This document shows positions 8,539-17,129 of a DNA stretch of 64,000 nt, one piece after another; position 1 is the stretch's first letter; every line of letters starts with the position of its first letter. The notes beneath the pieces were generated by a model. The model had not been told where the DNA came from, ran no database searches, and was given only the letters and a program-made list of their open reading frames with translations. A program made the position numbers and the translations under genes. This stretch comes from Actinomadura hallensis (GTDB lineage: Bacteria; Actinomycetota; Actinomycetes; Streptosporangiales; Streptosporangiaceae). Location: NCBI RefSeq assembly GCF_006716765.1, contig NZ_VFPO01000001.1, positions 124,001 through 188,000 on the forward strand. The letters are read 5' to 3'.

Positions 8539-8742
8539 TTGATCGGTAAGGAGGGCCGGGTGACCGGCAAGATCGGCCCCGGGCTGGTCGGGGAGGTGAT
8601 GATCCCGGTTCGCGGCGGGGTCGAGGCGTTCTACGCGCATCCTGCGGACCCGCGCGACGAGATCACCGTGGGGACGGTCGTCGTGGTGGTGGAGTACCAC
8701 CCTCCCCGCACGGTCTATGTCGCGCCCGCTTTCGGCCAATAA
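8539..8742 (+). CDS. Short NfeD-like OB-fold protein
   Basis: 67-residue protein consisting of little more than the C-terminal OB-fold of NfeD/YuaF proteins: IGKEGRVTGKIGPGLVGEV, a middle loop, then VGTVVVVVEYHPPRTVYVAP. Full NfeD proteins carry membrane segments and sometimes a ClpP-like protease; here neither is present. The next gene, 87 bases downstream, encodes a flotillin, the usual partner of NfeD. The start is TTG at 8539 with GGGAGG upstream; GTG at 8560 is an alternative. Likely a small cytosolic accessory of the flotillin scaffold. Confidence 0.82.
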   Translation: MIGKEGRVTGKIGPGLVGEVMIPVRGGVEAFYAHPADPRDEITVGTVVVVVEYHPPRTVYVAPAFGQ

Positions 8743-8829
8743 TCGCGCAGGTCGAACCATCTGCGGGTCTCGTGCGTCTGTGGGACAACGCGGATGTAAC
8801 CGACCCTCGCCCTCAGAACAGGAGGCCGC

Positions 8830-10173
8830 ATGCCCGTGCTCGCCGTGGTGATAGGCGTCGTCGGCGCACTCATCGCCCTGATCGTGTTGTTCAAGCTCGT
8901 CTGGCGGGTCGCCGAACCGAACGAAGCGCTGATCATTTCCGGTCTCGGGGCCAGGTCGAAGCCGGTGAACGGCATGGACAGCCTCGGATTCAAGATCGTT
9001 ACGGGCAAGGGCACCGCCGTCCTGCCCGGTTTCCAGGTCGCCCGGCGGCTGCGGCTCGACAGCCGCGCGGCCAACCTCGAGGTCAACTGCGTCACCCAGC
9101 AGGGGATCCCGGTCAAGGTGCGCGGCGTTGTGATCTACAAGGTGGGCGACGACTTCGTGTCGATCGCGAACGCGGCGCGCCGGTTCCTGGAGCAGCAGGC
9201 CTCGATGGACGGCGCGATCCACGAGCTGTTCACCGGCCACCTGCGTTCGATCATCGGGAACCTGACCGTCGAGGACCTCATTCTCAACCGTGAGCGCCTC
9301 ACCAGCGAGACCCGCAGCTCCGCCGCCGACGAGATGAGCAAGCTCGGGCTGGTCGTCGACTCGCTGCAGATCCAGGAGATCGACGACGAGACGGACTACA
9401 TCACGAACCTGGGCCGCCCGCACGCCGCGAAGGTCGCCGCCGCGGCCCGCATCGCCGAGGCCGAGCGCAACCAGGAGGCGACCGAGCGGGAGCAGGAGAC
9501 CGAGCGGCAGAACGCGGCGGTCATCCGCGACACCGAGATCAAGAAGGCCGAGTACGAGGGCCAGGTGCAGCAGGCCGCGCAGCAGGCGCGCCAGGAGGTC
9601 ATCCTCAAGGAGACCCGCAACGCCGAGCTGGAGGCGGAGCGGACCGAGAAGCGCCTGGAGAGCGAGATCCGCAAGCCCGCCGACGCCCGCGCGTACGAGC
9701 AGGTGAAGCTGGCCGAGGCCGAGCGCGAGCAGCGCATCGCGCAGGCGCAGGCGGCCGCGACGGAGATCCAGCTGCGCGCGCAGCGGGAGGCGGAGGCCAC
9801 CCGCATCCTCGGTGAGGCCGAGGCGGACGCGATCCGGCAGAAGGGTCTCGCCGAGGCGGAGGCCATCAAGGCCCGCGCGGAGGCGCTGGCGGAGAACACC
9901 GACGCCGTCATCGCGCAGCAGCTCGCCGAGCAGTGGCCGCAGATCGTCGAGGCCGGCGCGGGCGTGTTCGGCAACGTCGACAACATGGTGGTGCTGAACG
10001 GCGCGGAGGGCGTCGAGGACATGCTCGCCAAGGCGCTGACGCTCGGCGGCACCGGTCTCGGGCTCGCCCGCCGGCTGCTCGCCAACATGAACGGCCCGAA
10101 CGGCCAGGCCGCCCCGAACGGCTCGGCCTCGGCCGCTCCCCCCGCCCCCGTCGAGGTCCCCAAGGAGGACTGA
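8830..10173 (+). CDS. floT: Flotillin-like SPFH-domain membrane scaffold
   Basis: 447 residues. One N-terminal membrane segment (about 3-26) is followed by the SPFH domain (about 30-200, including NEALIISGLG and VKVRGVVIYKVGDD). A long Glu/Ala/Arg coiled coil (about 205-365), with the EAEAIKARAEA type repeats typical of flotillins, comes next. The C-terminus is short and Pro/Ala-rich. Flotillins organise ordered membrane microdomains and protein complexes. The ATG at 8830 follows AGGAGGC. It pairs with the upstream NfeD-like gene and ends in a strong hairpin terminator. Confidence 0.95.
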   Translation: MPVLAVVIGVVGALIALIVLFKLVWRVAEPNEALIISGLGARSKPVNGMDSLGFKIVTGKGTAVLPGFQVARRLRLDSRAANLEVNCVTQQGIPVKVRGVVIYKVGDDFVSIANAARRFLEQQASMDGAIHELFTGHLRSIIGNLTVEDLILNRERLTSETRSSAADEMSKLGLVVDSLQIQEIDDETDYITNLGRPHAAKVAAAARIAEAERNQEATEREQETERQNAAVIRDTEIKKAEYEGQVQQAAQQARQEVILKETRNAELEAERTEKRLESEIRKPADARAYEQVKLAEAEREQRIAQAQAAATEIQLRAQREAEATRILGEAEADAIRQKGLAEAEAIKARAEALAENTDAVIAQQLAEQWPQIVEAGAGVFGNVDNMVVLNGAEGVEDMLAKALTLGGTGLGLARRLLANMNGPNGQAAPNGSASAAPPAPVEVPKED

Positions 10174-10193
10174 CCCGACCGACCCGTTCGCCC

Positions 10194-10224
10194 GAAGGCC
10201 CGGCCGGATCCCGGCCGGGCCTTC
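10194..10224 (+). terminator. Terminator after flotillin gene
   Basis: Perfect 14-base inverted repeat GAAGGCCCGGCCGG / CCGGCCGGGCCTTC with a three-base loop, 20 bases after the stop. No long T-run follows, as is common in very GC-rich genomes. Confidence 0.85.
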
Positions 10225-10288
10225 GCGTTCCCGTCGTGATCACCGGTCCTGGCGCGGACGGTGGCCGGATGCGGCTAAGTTCGACTGC

Positions 10289-10975
10289 ATGTCCGTCCCG
10301 CGTCTCGCCGTCTCCGTCGATCTCGTCGTGCTCACCGTGCGGGAACAGCGCCTGTGCGCGCTGCGGTGGCGCCGCGACCGGCCGCCGTACGAGGGGGCGT
10401 GGTCGCTGCCGGGCGGGTTCATCCAGCTCGACGAGGACCTGCCGGTCGCCGCGTCCCGGCTGATGGCGGAGCGGGCCGGCCTGGCGGACGTGCGGATCCA
10501 CCTGGAGCAGCTCGCCACGTACGGCTACCCGGACCGCGACCCCCGCCAGCGGGTCGTCAGCGTCGCCTATCTCGGCCTCGCCCCGGACCTGCCGGCGTCC
10601 AGCCGCGCGCAGGTGCTGTGGACCGCCGTGGACGACCTCCTCCAGGAGGAGGCCGCGTTCGACCACCGGCGGATCCTGTGCGACGGGATGGAGCGGGCCC
10701 GCGCCAAGCTGGAGTACACGTCGCTGGCCGCCGCGTTCTGCCCGCCGGAGTTCACCGTCGCGGAACTGCGCCGCGTCTACGAGATCGTGTGGGGGACCAG
10801 CCTGGACCCGCGGAACTTCCACCGGAAGGTCACCGGGGCCGACCGGTTCCTCATCCCCACCGACCGGACCACCACCCGCGACGGCGGCCGCCCCGCGCGG
10901 CTGTACCGGCGCGGCGACGCCGAGCAGCTGCGCCCGCCGATGCTGCGGCCCCGCCCAACTGAGCGGCCCAACTGA
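10289..10975 (+). CDS. Nudix-domain regulator with C-terminal winged helix (NrtR-like)
   Basis: 228 residues in two parts: an N-terminal Nudix fold (about 5-140) and a C-terminal winged-helix-like region (about 145-228, with [15 protein letters not shown] then PRNFHRKV). This order is that of NrtR-type regulators, which sense ADP-ribose or related nucleotides through a catalytically reduced Nudix domain. The Nudix box starts at GGFIQLDE (42-49), but the REUxEE core reads R57-L58-M-A-E61-R62, so two of the expected Glu residues are replaced and hydrolysis is doubtful. Target genes are not evident; the neighbours are a flotillin and an aminotransferase. The start is ATG at 10289. Confidence 0.85.
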   Translation: MSVPRLAVSVDLVVLTVREQRLCALRWRRDRPPYEGAWSLPGGFIQLDEDLPVAASRLMAERAGLADVRIHLEQLATYGYPDRDPRQRVVSVAYLGLAPDLPASSRAQVLWTAVDDLLQEEAAFDHRRILCDGMERARAKLEYTSLAAAFCPPEFTVAELRRVYEIVWGTSLDPRNFHRKVTGADRFLIPTDRTTTRDGGRPARLYRRGDAEQLRPPMLRPRPTERPN

Positions 10976-11016
10976 GCGGCCCACTGAGCAGCGCACTGAG
11001 CAGCCCAAGTCAGCGG
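10954..11016. repeat. Imperfect tandem repeat around a stop codon
   Basis: Five units of about 11-14 bases related to CCCAACTGAGCGG: two identical 13-base copies, then three drifted ones. The TGA stop of the Nudix regulator gene lies in the second copy, so copy-number change would alter the C-terminus or the 3' untranslated region. Confidence 0.8.
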
Positions 11017-11129
11017 CCCTCCGGTGCGGCCGGCGGCCGCCGGTTCGTCCACGTCGTGGTGGTCTGCCGTGCACGGCGGGCCGCTGCGTAGGCTTGGGTC
11101 GTCACCCCTGCGCGATCTGGAGGACAACG

Positions 11130-12206
11130 GTGTCCGAGGCAACCACTCCCCGCTTCCGCTCCGTCCTCGACCGGTTCGTGGCTTACAAGCCCGGGAAGGT
11201 CGTGGTGTCGCCCGAAGGCCGCTCGTACAAGCTGTCGTCGAACGAGTCGCCGCACGGCCCACTGCCGTCGGTCCTGGACGCGATCACTGAGGCGGCCGCG
11301 AACGTCAACCGCTACCCCGACAACAACGCCACCGCGCTGACGGAGGCGATCGCGTCGTTCCACGGGGTCCCCGCCGAGCACATCGCGGTGGGCTGCGGCT
11401 CGGTCGGCGTCACCCAGATGCTCCTGGAGGCCGTCGGAGAGCCGGGCGCCGAAGTGGTGTACGCGTGGCGGTCGTTCGAGGCGTACCCGCTGCTGGTGTC
11501 GCTGTCGGGCGCGACGGGCGTCCAGGTCCCGCTGCGGGACGAGACGCACGACCTCCCCGCGATGGCCGACGCGATCACCGAGCGGACGCGGCTGGTCTTC
11601 GTGTGCAACCCGAACAACCCGACGGGCACGGTCGTCCGCCGCGCCGAGCTGGAGGCGTTCCTCGACCGCGTCCCCGCCGACTGCCTGGTGGTGCTGGACG
11701 AGGCGTACCGCGAGTACATCCGCGACGACGACGTCCCCGACGGCCTCTCCCTCTACGGCGACCGCCCCAACCTGGCGGTCCTCCGGACGTTCTCCAAGGC
11801 GTACGGGCTGGCGGGCCTGCGCATCGGGTACCTCGTCGCGCACCCCGTGGTGGCGGAGGCGATCCGCAAGACGTTCCTGCCGTTCAGCGTGAACTCCGTG
11901 GCGCAGGCGGCGGGGGTCGCGTCGCTGGCGGCGACGGACGAGCTGCTCGAACGCGTCGAGGGCACGGTGAAGGAGCGCGACCGAGTCCGCGGCGCCCTCC
12001 TCGCGGACGGCTGGACGGTCCCGCCGACGGAGGCCAACTTCGTGTGGCTGCGTCTCGGCGACCGGACGATGGAGTTCTCCGAGGCGTGCGACGCGCAGGG
12101 CGTGAGCGTCCGCCCGTTCGCCGGGGAGGGCGCCCGCGTCTCGATCGGCTCCCCGGAGGAGAACGACGCCTTCCTGAAGGTCGCGAGGACCTTCCGGCCC
12201 CGCTGA
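11130..12206 (+). CDS. pat: Aromatic amino acid / histidinol-phosphate aminotransferase
   Basis: 358-residue PLP enzyme of fold type I, class I/II. The Schiff-base lysine is K223 in [13 protein letters not shown]; the cofactor-contacting Asp is D190 in [16 protein letters not shown] (159-167) is the class signature. Overall it resembles the mycobacterial Pat protein (landmarks [22 protein letters not shown]-like end) more than a biosynthetic HisC, so phenylpyruvate/tyrosine transamination is the best guess, with histidinol phosphate as an alternative. I chose GTG 11130, preceded by GGAGGA, over the longer frame from 11094. It is not in a his operon, which also argues against HisC. Confidence 0.85.
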   Translation: MSEATTPRFRSVLDRFVAYKPGKVVVSPEGRSYKLSSNESPHGPLPSVLDAITEAAANVNRYPDNNATALTEAIASFHGVPAEHIAVGCGSVGVTQMLLEAVGEPGAEVVYAWRSFEAYPLLVSLSGATGVQVPLRDETHDLPAMADAITERTRLVFVCNPNNPTGTVVRRAELEAFLDRVPADCLVVLDEAYREYIRDDDVPDGLSLYGDRPNLAVLRTFSKAYGLAGLRIGYLVAHPVVAEAIRKTFLPFSVNSVAQAAGVASLAATDELLERVEGTVKERDRVRGALLADGWTVPPTEANFVWLRLGDRTMEFSEACDAQGVSVRPFAGEGARVSIGSPEENDAFLKVARTFRPR

Positions 12207-12357
12207 CGCCCGGGACCGCCGGGTCGTCCTCGATGCCGGGGCCGGGGTTCCGGCACCGAGGGCGGCTCGGCGGTCGGCAGGGCGGGGTCGACGCCGGCGC
12301 GGGAGAGGCCCGTCGCGCGGTGGTCGGCCCGTCGCGGGTCGTCGGCCGGTCGCGGGG

Positions 12358-13686
12358 TCAGCCGGTCTTCGTCTGCCCCAGCTTCTCGACGATCAGGCGG
12401 TAGAGCTGCCGGGGGCGTCCGGGCTGCGGCGTCCGGTTCGGGGGGAGCGGCCAGGCGAGGCCCTCCTCGACGAGGGTGCGCAGGAGGCGGCGGGCCGTGC
12501 GGGGCGTGACGCCCAGCATCTTGCCGGCGTTCTCCGCGTCCACGATGAGCGGCTGCTCCTGGTCGCCGAGCTTGTCGGCGAGGCGGGCGAGGATCTCCAG
12601 GCCCTTGGGCTTGGCCTGCGGCGGGGTCCGCGGCGGGGTGCGCGGCGCGGGCACGAGGGCGCGGCCGTCGCGGTCCAGGGCGAATCCCTGGGCCCGCTGG
12701 GAACTCTGCGAGCGCGTCAGCGCGGCGCGGGCGTGGTTCTCCGCCTCGTGCGCGGTGCGTCCCATGCCGATGCCGACCTCGATCGCGAGGCCGAGCTCCT
12801 CGCGGACGCGCTCGACGAACGGCGGCGTCCGGAACCCCTCGGTGGACGCGGTGACCGAGCCGCGCGTGGCGATCACGATGTAGCTGTGGTCGTCCAGCGG
12901 CCACACCGACGCGTTCATCCGGTGCGCCTCCTGCAGCAGCACCCGGTGCAGCGCCAGTTTCAGCTCGTCGCGCCAGTAGCGGGGGGTGACGCGGCGCGGG
13001 CTCTCGCGGAGCGTCGGCACGTCCACCAGCACCACGACGAGCTGCGACTCCTCCAGCCGGTGGTGCGCGCCGAGCAGCGCCGCCGTCTGCAGGGAGCTGC
13101 GGATGGCCGCGCCGGTCGGGCGGACCCGCAGCGTCGGGACGCCCGCCATCTCCATCCGCTCGGCGGTGGCGTGCACGCAGGTCATCGCGACCGTCGTCGC
13201 GCCGCGCCGCCACAGCCGCTCGTGGAACGCGGCGAGGGTGCCGGGGCCCGCGGCCTCCTCGCGGAGGTGGACCTGCTCGGTGCCCAGGTTGATCTCGGAG
13301 TACGCCTCCTCGACCTCGGCGCGGCCGAGCACGTCGATGCTCACCCTGGCGGGGTCGAAGCGGTCGTCGAGAGCGGCCCGCAGCAGCGCGCCCTGCAGCG
13401 CGGCGCCGTTCAGCGGGACGTAGGTGGCGGGCATGGTGAGCACGCCGGCCTTGCGTGCGAAGTCGTAGGGGACGGGGCTGGCGAACAGACAGACGTCCAC
13501 GCCCGACCCCAGCCGCACGACCTTGTCGGCGGCCTCCTGTTCGTCTCGGTATGCGGCGGCCACCAGCCGGCTCGGCACCGGCGTGGGGCCGTGGCCCATG
13601 AGCATGACCCTCTCGACCAGGTCATGCGGGCCCACGACGCCGATCGTGAGGTCGGGTGTGACCGACCCCGTTCGTGCGGCCGTCAT
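12358..13686 (-). CDS. Three-part transcriptional regulator with cyclase-like middle domain
   Basis: 442 residues. N-terminal part (about 15-190) alternates strands and helices like a Rossmann or PrpR-type sensor domain (LTIGVVGPHDLVERVM, GSGVDVCLFASP). The middle (about 215-325) has the layout of a nucleotide-cyclase palm fold (QLVVVLVDV near its start, IEVGIGMGRTAHEAENHA near its end) but no GGDEF or metal-binding Asp pair, so it is probably a nucleotide-binding relic. The C-terminal 75 residues form a winged helix (NAGKMLGVTPRTARRLLRTL). I chose ATG 13686 over 13752 because GGAAG precedes it and the longer leader is low complexity. Autonomous gene; targets unknown. Confidence 0.78.
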   Translation of the reverse strand: MTAARTGSVTPDLTIGVVGPHDLVERVMLMGHGPTPVPSRLVAAAYRDEQEAADKVVRLGSGVDVCLFASPVPYDFARKAGVLTMPATYVPLNGAALQGALLRAALDDRFDPARVSIDVLGRAEVEEAYSEINLGTEQVHLREEAAGPGTLAAFHERLWRRGATTVAMTCVHATAERMEMAGVPTLRVRPTGAAIRSSLQTAALLGAHHRLEESQLVVVLVDVPTLRESPRRVTPRYWRDELKLALHRVLLQEAHRMNASVWPLDDHSYIVIATRGSVTASTEGFRTPPFVERVREELGLAIEVGIGMGRTAHEAENHARAALTRSQSSQRAQGFALDRDGRALVPAPRTPPRTPPQAKPKGLEILARLADKLGDQEQPLIVDAENAGKMLGVTPRTARRLLRTLVEEGLAWPLPPNRTPQPGRPRQLYRLIVEKLGQTKTG

Positions 13687-14048
13687 CGATGATCGCTCGC
13701 TTCCGGTCCATCCTCTCGGCGGGGGTCCGACCCCGACCACGCGTTCGCGCACGCTCCGCCCAACGGTTGACTCATGGCTTGTTCGCCCTGCCTTCTGCCC
13801 AGCGCCGCTTCCGTGCGATCCGCCTCCCCGCGACCCCCGCTCCCCGCCCGGCCCGGCGGTCGGAAGCCTTTCCGCCGGTAGATCGGGTGGGGGCCCTGAT
13901 GTGTGACGCTCAGACGCGAAATCGAATCAAGAGTGCGGCGAAAAAGTAACCTACGGGACCCCCTGGTCAGTAATTTGTCACCATTCGGCCAGCCTTGATC
14001 CTGCATCTTCGGGTGTCCGAAGTTGAAAAACAAGACCCGAAAACACGG

Positions 14049-14093
14049 GCAGGGGCCTCCTCTGTCGCTGTCGCGCACAGAGGAGACCCCTGC
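14049..14093 (-). terminator. Strong minus-strand terminator hairpin far from murA
   Basis: Stem of 17 pairs (GCAGGGGTCTCCTCTGT / ACAGAGGAGGCCCCTGC on the minus strand) with an 11-base loop. The one irregular position is a G-U pair in minus-strand RNA but a C-A mismatch in plus-strand RNA, so the minus strand is the likely template product. A second short hairpin (CCCG..CGGG) and a run of five T follow. It lies 350 bases past the murA stop, so it may end a separate small RNA. Confidence 0.65.
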
Positions 14094-14363
14094 GGTGTCC
14101 GTTTGGTTTACGCGCCGGACGTAACTCATACGTACCGATGCCGTCACGGCCGGAAAGACGAGTGATCCGTGTCCGCCGGGCGGATTGCCCGCGCGAGTGA
14201 TTTTCCACCGCGTTACGGTCGGGCCGAAGCGGACCGTTCCACGCGATTTCTTCCCAGCTCAGCGGGCTGCCGTCGCCGATTCGACGGCCGCCCGCACCGA
14301 ACTGAGCGTCACTGGTTCGTAACAGGTTGCCGCGTCGCTTTGCCAAGGGGCGTTACAGCGTTC

Positions 14364-14426
14364 GTCAGGTGTCACGCCAGAGTTGGTCAGGATCGGGCCA
14401 CAATCGGCCGTATCTGGCGTCCTGAC
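14364..14426 (-). terminator. Imperfect hairpin just after murA
   Basis: Arms ACGCCAGA (14374-14381) and TCTGGCGT (14413-14420), extended outward by GTCAG/CTGAC, with an inner GGCC-containing hairpin. It begins about 15 bases past the murA stop on the minus strand. It lacks a clear T-run; probable but not certain terminator. Confidence 0.5.
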
Positions 14427-14440
14427 CCGTCCTGCCCCGG

Positions 14441-15733
14441 CTAGTCGACCTCGCGGACGATCTCGGCGCCCAGCTGGGAGAGGCGCTCGGCCGTGTGGGC
14501 GTGCCCGCGGTCCAGGTAATAGGCGGAAGTGATCGTCGTCTCGCCTTCGGCGGCGAGGCCGGCCAGCACCAGCGCACTGCCGCAGCGCAGGTCGTGCGCC
14601 TCCACGACGGCGCCGCGCAGGGCGCCGGGACCGTTCACCTTCGCGCGGTTGCCGTCCACCTCGATGTCGGCGCCCATCTTGCCGAGCTCGGCGGCCAGCT
14701 TGAACCGGCCGTCGAAGATCCGCTCGTAGATGTAGGACGGGCCGTCCGCCAGGCACGACAGCGCCATGATCGGCGACTGGAGGTCCGTGGCGAAGCCCGG
14801 GTACTCGTCGGTGATGACGTTGATCGGGCGCAGCGTCCGCTCGCGCCGGACCTGGAGCACCGCGCCCTGCTGGTGGAACTCCACGCCCATCTGCTCGAGC
14901 TTGTCGGCCGCGACGCCGAGGTGCTCCAGGCTGGCGCCGACGAGGCTGAGGTCGCCGCCGGTGATCGCCGCGGCCATCACGAAGACGCCGGCGTCGATCC
15001 GGTCGGGCATCACGGTGTGCTCGACGGCGGACAGCTCGTCCACGCCCTCGACGGTCACGAAACCCGTCCCGCCGCCGCTGATCTTGGCGCCCATCGCCTG
15101 CAGGATCGCGATGTTGTCCAGCACCTCGGGCTCCAGCGCCGCGTTCTTGATCAGCGTCCTGCCCCGGGCCAGCGCCGCCGCCATGATCAGGTTCTCGGTG
15201 CCGGTGTGCGAGGGGGTGTCGCAGTACAGCGTCCCGCCGCGCAGGTCGCCGGCCTTGATGTGGATGATGCCGTCGCCGTTGTCGCCCACCTGCTCGGTGA
15301 CCGTCGCGCCCATCCGCTTGAAGCCGTTGTAGTGGAAGTCGAGGTTGCGGCTGCCGAGGTTGCAGCCGCCCACGCCCTCGATGACCGCCTCGCCGAGGCG
15401 GTGCAGCAGCGCCGGGACGAACAGGAACGATCCACGGAACCGGGAGGCGATCTCCGCGGGCAGCACCGGGCTGCTCAGCGACGACGCGTCGATCACGAGG
15501 GTGCGCTCGTTCTCGTGCAGCTCGGCCTTGGCGCCCACGGCCCGCGCGAGCTCCACCGCCCGCCGCACGTCCTCGATGATCGGGACGTTGCGCAGGACGG
15601 TCCGTCCCTTGGCGGCCATCAGCGAGGCGCCGATCATCGGCAGGACGGCGTTCTTCGCGCCCTGGACGAATACGGTGCCGTGCAGCCGCCGGCCGCCGCG
15701 CACGCGGTAGCGAACCTCGTGGCCCATGCTCAT
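14441..15733 (-). CDS. murA: UDP-N-acetylglucosamine 1-carboxyvinyltransferase MurA
   Basis: 430-residue cytosolic enzyme of the first committed peptidoglycan step: transfer of enolpyruvate from PEP to UDP-GlcNAc. The substrate-binding pair Lys27-Asn28 is in GAKNAVLP, and the loop Cys that fosfomycin alkylates appears retained as C124 in VGGCNLGSRN, so a fosfomycin-sensitive type is predicted. Length matches the family (about 420-430). The start ATG at 15733 is followed by a second Met two codons on. It is divergent from the SUFU-domain gene, with 264 bases between that should contain both promoters. Confidence 0.95.
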   Translation of the reverse strand: MSMGHEVRYRVRGGRRLHGTVFVQGAKNAVLPMIGASLMAAKGRTVLRNVPIIEDVRRAVELARAVGAKAELHENERTLVIDASSLSSPVLPAEIASRFRGSFLFVPALLHRLGEAVIEGVGGCNLGSRNLDFHYNGFKRMGATVTEQVGDNGDGIIHIKAGDLRGGTLYCDTPSHTGTENLIMAAALARGRTLIKNAALEPEVLDNIAILQAMGAKISGGGTGFVTVEGVDELSAVEHTVMPDRIDAGVFVMAAAITGGDLSLVGASLEHLGVAADKLEQMGVEFHQQGAVLQVRRERTLRPINVITDEYPGFATDLQSPIMALSCLADGPSYIYERIFDGRFKLAAELGKMGADIEVDGNRAKVNGPGALRGAVVEAHDLRCGSALVLAGLAAEGETTITSAYYLDRGHAHTAERLSQLGAEIVREVD

Positions 15734-15997
15734 GCCGCCTTGTCTCCTTCTCGCTGCGGGTTACGTGCCTGGAAGTGGGTGCACGAGGGCCGAGCGCGCC
15801 GAACGGTGTTCCCCCTCTGCGCCAACGCGACCCCAGTAAACCACCGGCTCGGACGTGTCCTGCCCGGTCTCGCCATGGTGACGCCTGTCTGCTCGTTGAG
15901 ACACGCGAGGCGCCCCGAAGGTTCGCCCGTATGGGGAAATGTTCGAGGTGAGCGAATATGCCGCGGGGGCGCCGACGGAAGTCTACGATGATCATCC

Positions 15998-17041
15998 ATG
16001 GACGAAAGCCCCGGATGGGAAGCAATCGACGCCGCCCTGCGGGGCCTCTACGGCGACGTGACCCCGCTCCACCTCGGTACCGTGCACAAATGGGCGCTGG
16101 GCGGCCCCGATCCGCTCGACGGGATCAGCGTCTATCCGCGGGCGGAGCCGGTCCCGCACTGGCACTTCATCTCGTACGGGATGAGCGAGCTGTACGAGAA
16201 GGTTTCCGACAATCCGGACGAATCAGGCTGGGGTTTCGAGTTCACCTTCCGCGCCGCCCGGGAACCGGACGAGGAGAAGCCGCCCATGTGGCCGGCGAGC
16301 CTCCTGCAGAACCTCGGCCGGTACGTGTACACGTCCGGCAACTGGTTCGAGTCCGGCCATCACATCAACCCGAATGGACCGATCCAAGCCGACAACGAGG
16401 ACTCGGAGATCCGCGGGCTCACGTTCATCACCGATCCGGAACTCGGCGCGATCTCCACGCCGCACGGCCGGGTGGAGTTCCTGCAGGTCGTCGGACTGGC
16501 CATGGAGGAGTACGAGGCCCTGCGGCAGTGGCGTCCCGACGGGCTGCTGCAGGCGCTCTCGCCGCACCTGCCGCTGTACGTCACCGACGTGAACCGCCGC
16601 TCCCTGATGTCCCTCCCGGACGTCGCACGCGCGGTCGAGGAGGGCAAGGCCCGGGACGGCTCCAGCGACGGCTTCCTGTACGTGGACAGGGCCGAGTGGG
16701 AGCGCGGCGCGGAGACGACGACGGTGCGGATGGGCGCGGTCGAGGCCGCGGCGGTCGTCGGCGCGCTCCAGGGACGCCTCCCGTTCGGCCGCGCGCTGAT
16801 CCTGGAGACCGACTCCACCAGGCTCGCCTTCCATCCCGGTGACGCGTTCGCCATCGAGGAGCCACGTGAGGGCGTCCTCGACGTGTACGTCCCTCAGGAC
16901 GCTCTGGACGACCTCAAGGCCGCGATACGCCCCACGGCAGGGCGCACCGCCGTCCCGTCGCTTCCGGGCCTCACCGTGGAGATCGTCCCCACGGTGTTGA
17001 AGGACCGCTACGGCAACGAGACGGGCAAGGTCGTCGGCTGA
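15998..17041 (+). CDS. Suppressor-of-fused (SUFU) domain protein
   Basis: 347 residues. The N-terminal half (about 5-185) carries SUFU landmarks: WEAIDAAL near the start, DGISVYP, PHWHFISYGMSELYEK, GFEFTFR, and the GHHINPNGPI segment. The second half (about 190-347) is less familiar; it contains a segment on a possible strand-rich fold (GFLYVDRAEWERG, RALILETDSTRLAFHPGD). Bacterial SUFU proteins are often immunity proteins to polymorphic toxins or have unknown roles. No toxin gene is adjacent here. The ATG at 15998 is preceded by weak signals only. Soluble, no signal peptide. Confidence 0.88.
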   Translation: MDESPGWEAIDAALRGLYGDVTPLHLGTVHKWALGGPDPLDGISVYPRAEPVPHWHFISYGMSELYEKVSDNPDESGWGFEFTFRAAREPDEEKPPMWPASLLQNLGRYVYTSGNWFESGHHINPNGPIQADNEDSEIRGLTFITDPELGAISTPHGRVEFLQVVGLAMEEYEALRQWRPDGLLQALSPHLPLYVTDVNRRSLMSLPDVARAVEEGKARDGSSDGFLYVDRAEWERGAETTTVRMGAVEAAAVVGALQGRLPFGRALILETDSTRLAFHPGDAFAIEEPREGVLDVYVPQDALDDLKAAIRPTAGRTAVPSLPGLTVEIVPTVLKDRYGNETGKVVG

Positions 17042-17104
17042 CTCCGCCGACCGCCCCGGCCGCTCCGCCGACCGCCCCGGCCGCTCCGCCGACCGCCCCG
17101 GCGG
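17042..17104. repeat. Three tandem 21-base repeats after a stop codon
   Basis: Unit CTCCGCCGACCGCCCCGGCCG repeated at 17042, 17063 and 17084 (last copy differs at two bases). The unit follows the SUFU-gene TGA directly and is a multiple of three, so it would remain open on readthrough. It lies between convergent genes. Confidence 0.9.
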
Positions 17105-17129
17105 CGCCCGGACGGGACCGCCGGGCCGC

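Larger units (their letters stand above)
13687..14440. other. Long intergenic region between murA and regulator gene
   Basis: 754 bases, noticeably more AT-rich than its surroundings between about 13900 and 14150. It holds two inverted repeats (listed separately), presumably the promoter of the minus-strand regulator, and no convincing coding frame: candidate frames lack ribosome sites and GC-biased third positions. In mycobacteria murA is followed by an rRNA operon; none is present here. Confidence 0.65.

Noticed and set aside
13687..14440. rRNA operon expected downstream of murA by analogy with mycobacteria
   Set aside because: No 16S, 23S or 5S sequence is present in the window.
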